From Norana najaformis (Eukaryota; Annelida; Clitellata; Crassiclitellata; Hormogastridae): a stretch of DNA of 64,000 nt. This document shows, piece by piece, positions 59,825 to 64,000 of the stretch (position 1 is its first letter; every line of letters starts with the position of its first letter). Where the stretch lies: assembly GCA_964023275.1 (NCBI GenBank), contig OZ029916.1:35051727-35115726 (forward strand), in the 5' to 3' direction. The notes beneath the pieces are model-generated. The model was not told the origin of the DNA. It did not search any database and was given only the letters and a program-made list of their open reading frames with translations. A program made the translations under genes and the position numbers.

Positions 59825-62656
59825 CTGACAACAGAAACAATAGCACAGCAAAAATTATAACATTTAATACAGCAATAACAACATAAAATTTATGTCTGTG
59901 TCTTATTTTATTAATATTATTTCTGTATTTACAAAACACCATCTGATTCAATGCATTAATCACATCAATATGCAATGTTGCAAGCATTAATATGCAGTTA
60001 CTATGCACTAATTACATTAATATGCATAAGCTAGTGCACCTTGGTCTTCTTTAGCTACCCACAGAAAAGAGAATAATTTTGAAGACTGGGGTAATTGCAA
60101 TTACCATGCACTAATCGCATTAACATGCATAAACATTAGTCACTAAGGGTGTAAATGGGACATAAGGTTCTACATTTAGCCAGCCTCACTATCTTCATCT
60201 AAGGCCAACTCCCAAGATACTCGATCAGGTCTTCCGACTGTCTCTCTCTGACCATACCAAGGATGGCTCTTGGTGAATATGCCTTTTCTGTTGCTGGCTC
60301 CAAACCCTGGAACTCTCTTCAGCCAAAAGTTTGCTCTGCAGAGTCCGTGTCAGCCATTAAAATCCATTTTTTCCTTGACTCATTTCCTCTAACGGCTGTT
60401 TCTTGGTCTTCTCGAATTTTCCTCTTGGCTATGACTGGACTTGCCCTGGAATTTGGTAGGAATGACTTTGCTTAATGATTGTAATTGTAATCGTAAAATC
60501 AAAATTTCTAAAGTGCTACTTGCAAGGTAAGCGCAGGGCACCAGCCTATTCATAAGCACTACGTCAAGTCTGTGGGGTTGTCCAAAGATGCGATGTCAAG
60601 AACTAGTCCGGTTGCCAGGAGACCAGAGAGAGGAGGGGAGAGGAAGCTAGGGTGGATTGTGTTTAGTAGCGATCATCAACTGAGGATTTGAGCCCTAGTG
60701 CTGTTGTGCAATAGAAGTTCTTGATTATCATTATTATTGTTACTCACCCAATGGCTTCTGCAATAACCTTTGTCGATTTGTCACTCTGAAACACGTGACA
60801 CGCGAACCTCATCTCCAGTGGATGCTTTGTAATGAAACCTAAGTACCTTCACACAGAATTTTGGACAAAAATGCATCACAAATCTTTGCCTAGAGCACAT
60901 ACAAACGCACACACTTTCAAACTCAGTTATCCGTTTAACTGCCATAGCAGCTAAAACTAAAGTATCAAACTGGAATTACAACATATCCCCCTTGAAAGGT
61001 CCTTAAAAGCTGCTATATAAGCATTTAGATATGTTCATACATACACACACCTAAGAATTCCCAAAGGAATTTTGTCTAATCGCAGCTAATAGGCACCACC
61101 TGGTGAACAAAATAATCCTGAATTATTTGCAAAATTACATTTTCTGCTAAAAGCAAAAACACGTAATCAGGAAATGCAGAAAGAAATTTTAATACCTTCT
61201 CAGAATGATGCTAAATATTTTTATTTATTTTCCAAATTGTAAATATATACAATATCTTTTCATTGAATCTCCTCATAGAGGTTTTTGCAGCCCAAAGCAT
61301 CAGCTGCACAGAGCAAAAAACTGCTGAGTAAAAGATGAAAGCTACTGGCTACCAACTACATCCTAGGAAGAAACAAACAGATACGTTGGCTGTTATATAT
61401 TATTAGTAATAGTATTGTTTCTCAAGAAGAAACAGATAAGTCAGTTGTTGTATTAGTAACAGTAATTGTTTCCTAGGAAGCAACAGATATGTTGGCTGTT
61501 ATATTAGTAAAAGTAAATATTTCTTTTAATTTCCATTATCCAACCAACCCACAAAAACGTACTTGTCATTTTTTGGATGATATCCACAGAAAGAAATGTT
61601 CTTCAGTAGAAACAGGTGATCATTTTCAGATGGACATTTCTCATTTGCTGCTGTTGGCTTTGCTTTGAAAGGACTGTTCAGAGAAGCTAGCTTGGGCTTT
61701 TTCTGTTTTAAAGAAGGAAAAGCAATTCTGATAAAAGATCTGTCAAGCACATCACAAAGTAGACAAACAAGCACAAACAGCAAGACAGGCAGGCAGACTG
61801 ACAGACAGACACACAAAGACACAAACAGACAGGTAGACAATTTGACAGACAGAAATTAACCCCACCAACTGTAAATTCTAACCCTGACTATAGTATAGCA
61901 TTTCCCTATTCCAAAATACTGAAAGACCAGACTGACTGAAGTGAGCAAGTCTGCAGCCACATTGCCACACATTCCACCAAATCTGCTAAGTCTCAACATG
62001 GATTCTGCTGACAATTCTTACATGTTCAAACTACTACTGTTACTCAATCAGCATTTCAGATTTATCTTCGATTCCACATATGATATTGTATTAGTTGGTC
62101 AAATGTCATCGAAGCCTCGTCAAACTTGGACCTCTTCAAATGGTGAATAGGTTCTCTGTCAGAGAGTCGAACCTCAGATCCACAGACCTACGTACACTGT
62201 CTATGACCTGGAGATTTTGGATTTGGTGATGGAAGGCCAGGAAGAGCCTTTGAAGTGGAATCAACCGTCAACCACACTAACGCATTCTGTGGCTGACAGT
62301 GAATGCCTGTCCTGCTCAGGAGATTCCTGGATGTTCCATCATTTACCATCTATAAGGACTGCAGGACAGTGGTGTTATCATGAACCATGGACATCATTGC
62401 CCATCGTCATTCATGATCTTCAACAAAACTTGGTTCAGGAACTCTGAACATTGTGTCTACTGTTAACTATGGATGGGACTTAGCAAACAGAAATTATCAG
62501 TGTGTGTGGGCGACAGCCAATGGCAACTCTTCTAATTATCTCAGCACTGTTGATTACTGATCTGTGTTTTGTTTTTAATGACTTTTAACATCATTTAGGC
62601 TAGCATAGGCAGCACTTTTTTGAGTTACTTGAAAGGTGTTATATCAAGTTTTTGGA

Positions 62657-62687
<31 letters not shown>

Positions 62688-63936
62688 AGTACCTTGGATC
62701 GATCAGTCATTTTGACACCATGTTCCGTTATTTCAAGGCAGCATAAAGGCGGTGGATTAGACTCAGCTGTTCGGCGTCTGGCAGCAACCAACTGAACAGA
62801 AAGCCAGCATACAAACAAACTGATAGTTATGGGTGATAGGAATCTCATTCCAGGTTACAGTCGTCATCATCATTATAGCCAGGGCCATCACCATAATCAT
62901 TACAATGTAATTATACTGTTGTTGTTCTTGCTGACACCAGTCATCATCAGAATCATAGTTTGTCGTCATAATCATCCAATCATAGCTTGTCGTCATAATC
63001 ATCCTTGGAGTTTACATCTATGTTCAAGTGAAAGACGATTACTTCTGGTGTGAAGGCATTAGCATTATTATTTTTATTTCTTTTACTATTTTGAGTTAAT
63101 TTTACATTTGTTGCTATTATTGTGTTTTAAACTCAACTAGATGAAATCCATAGGGAGTGGAACAACCATTCTATCTATCAGTACTGTATTATTTTATATT
63201 TAATTTTCACTTTTTGACCAAGTTGACAATGATCCCAGGAGATTGAAAAATATATCTGGAACAGCTAGAACTTATCAAGATCTGGTACAGCAAATGTAAT
63301 TATTGTTATTAATAATATAAAATTTGTTAAATGTTTAAGACTTTGTCATTATCGTCGTCGTCGTCATCATCATCATTCTCATCATCACCAGCATCATCAT
63401 TATCAGCAGCAGAAGCTTTGTTGTCATCACCATCACCAGTAGCAACAGCACCAGTAAAGCACTCGACATTGTTATAACTATTGTCATTAGTTTCTAAAGT
63501 ATACCTTGTTGATGGCCTGACAGAGTACGTCATTACCCTTGTGAAAACCAACTTCAATCGATCCGAGAAATTTCACAAAATACTTCGAGCCTCGGCTGTC
63601 TGTAAATACACAAAAACAAGAAGTCAATCTGTATATTCCGGAAGACAACTATTATGAAACAGAACAGTAAGTCTGTATTAATGGTTTTAGCCCCAGCTTT
63701 GGTGGCGGCCACTTTTGCTGCTTTCATTGTTTTTTGCATGATTTGATACAACCTTAAGTAAGAATTAATGCATAATTTTGCATGTTACAACTCTTTAACT
63801 CAAAATAAATTTTAAAATAACCAAATAAATAAGTAAAAGAAGTAGACAGCCTCTGTCTTACCATCATCAAATAAACTCAGGTCCATAGCATAAGCAGTAG
63901 GAAAAATACCACGTTGTTTTGTTCGAAGATTTATGC
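59752..63936 (-). CDS. MAPK8IP1: JNK-interacting protein (MAPK8IP1/2-like scaffold), 3' part, 6 exons
   Basis: JIP1-type scaffolds bind JNK, MKK7 and mixed-lineage kinases and link cargo to kinesin-1 through their C-terminus. Six in-phase exons encode the end of an SH3 domain ([16 protein letters not shown]), then a full PTB domain: [79 protein letters not shown], and the terminal PTEDIYLE before the stop. These match JIP1 block by block. About 192 residues are present; the JNK-binding region and most of the SH3 lie beyond the right edge. Compared with vertebrate JIP1 the PTB carries about 16 extra basic residues between GVK and HLF. Invertebrates usually have one gene for JIP1 and JIP2, so the symbol is the closest vertebrate name, not a paralogue assignment. 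Confidence 0.92.
60160..60660. mobile_element. Two LINE 3' ends, tail to tail, in the last JIP intron
   Basis: The plus half (60160-60477) encodes [15 protein letters not shown], a typical non-LTR ORF2 C-terminus. The minus half (60478-60660) is the inverted 3' end of a related element, starting at the shared ATTGTAATTGTAATCGTA tail. The two meet at their tails. Confidence 0.6.
60748..60846 (-). CDS. MAPK8IP1: JIP exon, PTB C-terminal half
   Basis: 32 codons with split ends: [19 protein letters not shown] then [14 protein letters not shown]. Acceptor TGTGTGAAG, donor GTGAGT, phase 2. Confidence 0.93.
61563..61702 (-). CDS. MAPK8IP1: JIP exon, PTB with lineage-specific insert
   Basis: 46 codons plus two bases. 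It starts with a basic insert ([15 protein letters not shown]) absent from vertebrate JIP1 and ends with [15 protein letters not shown]. The insert contains one Ser-Pro site. Acceptor TAAAACAG, donor GTACGT. Confidence 0.93.
62658..62688. repeat. TAAC microsatellite at a JIP 5' splice site
   Basis: About seven ACTA units. On the minus strand this is GTTA repeated, beginning next to the donor GTACTT (62687-62692). Confidence 0.85.
62693..62791 (-). CDS. MAPK8IP1: JIP exon, PTB middle
   Basis: 33 codons: [20 protein letters not shown] then [13 protein letters not shown], aligning without gaps to the JIP1 KIATTRR...NPPSSCVLEI stretch. Acceptor TGTTCAG, donor GTACTT. A GTTA microsatellite starts only about six bases inside the intron. 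Confidence 0.92.
62955..63008. repeat. Tandem duplication of about 27 bp in a JIP intron
   Basis: CATAGTTTGTCGTCATAATC and CATAGCTTGTCGTCATAATC in direct succession. Confidence 0.8.
63505..63599 (-). CDS. MAPK8IP1: JIP exon, first PTB strand and helix
   Basis: Encodes [20 protein letters not shown] and [11 protein letters not shown], the strongest JIP-specific match. Acceptor TTTACAG, donor GTATAC, phase 0. Confidence 0.94.
63862..63936 (-). CDS. MAPK8IP1: JIP exon, end of SH3 domain
   Basis: 24 codons plus split ends, with RGIFPTAYA corresponding to ARGVFPAYYA of JIP1. Acceptor TTTTTCAG, donor GTAAGA, phase 1. Earlier exons are outside the window. Confidence 0.9.
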
Positions 63937-64000
63937 CTGAAAAATTCAATTATGCAAAAATTGTTTTAATTATTATTTTTACTTATGGGTTAACCATGAC

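Overview
This window looks like nuclear DNA from an invertebrate animal, probably marine. It is AT-rich, has intron-rich genes with GT-AG introns, and is crowded with tetranucleotide microsatellites, tRNA-derived SINEs, degenerate CR1/L2-like LINE fragments and small palindromic elements. The proteins are clearly bilaterian-like, but I cannot name the species from sequence alone. Nothing bacterial, plastid, viral or CRISPR-like was seen.

Only two protein-coding genes can be supported, both on the minus strand. The first is a complete ATP-citrate lyase gene (ACLY). Its 28 coding exons run from the ATG at 49716 down to the stop at 30022 and join, with every splice phase matching, into a 1,095-residue protein (human ACLY is 1,101). 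A likely promoter with TATA, CCAAT and CArG boxes lies near 54.46-54.53 kb, followed by a probable non-coding first exon and a 4.4 kb leader intron. The second is the 3' part of a JNK-interacting-protein scaffold gene (MAPK8IP1/2-like, JIP). Six exons between 63936 and 59752 encode the end of the SH3 domain, the whole PTB domain and the kinesin-binding C-terminus; the 5' part lies beyond the right edge. The genes are tandem, with JIP upstream of ACLY and about 5 kb of repeat-rich DNA between the JIP stop and the ACLY promoter. They have no obvious functional link: ACLY makes cytosolic acetyl-CoA from citrate, and JIP scaffolds JNK signalling and attaches cargo to kinesin-1.

Layout: 1-28.4 kb has no convincing gene and is a mosaic of repeats (LINE fragments at 1.2, 6.6, 9.3, 16.3-17.5, 24.3, 27.5 and 28.4 kb; a dimeric MITE at 17.9 kb; large ATAC/GTAT, GAGT, TCCA and TA arrays). 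28.4-30.0 kb is the ACLY 3' flank. 30.0-49.7 kb is the ACLY coding part, with SINE and LINE pieces in its introns. 49.7-54.5 kb is the ACLY leader intron and promoter, and the intron holds an RT fragment and a 91-bp tandem repeat. 54.6-59.7 kb is intergenic DNA and the JIP 3' flank. 59.75-64 kb is the 3' part of JIP.

Most notable observations: an inverted repeat pair in ACLY introns 15 and 21, flanking exons 16-21; an ACLY linker without the Akt-type phosphosite; a palindromic micro-insertion at 56.6 kb with flanking duplications; a dimeric MITE at 17.9 kb; and many unrelated-looking retroelements that share a 3' end resembling GGCGCTATATAAA.
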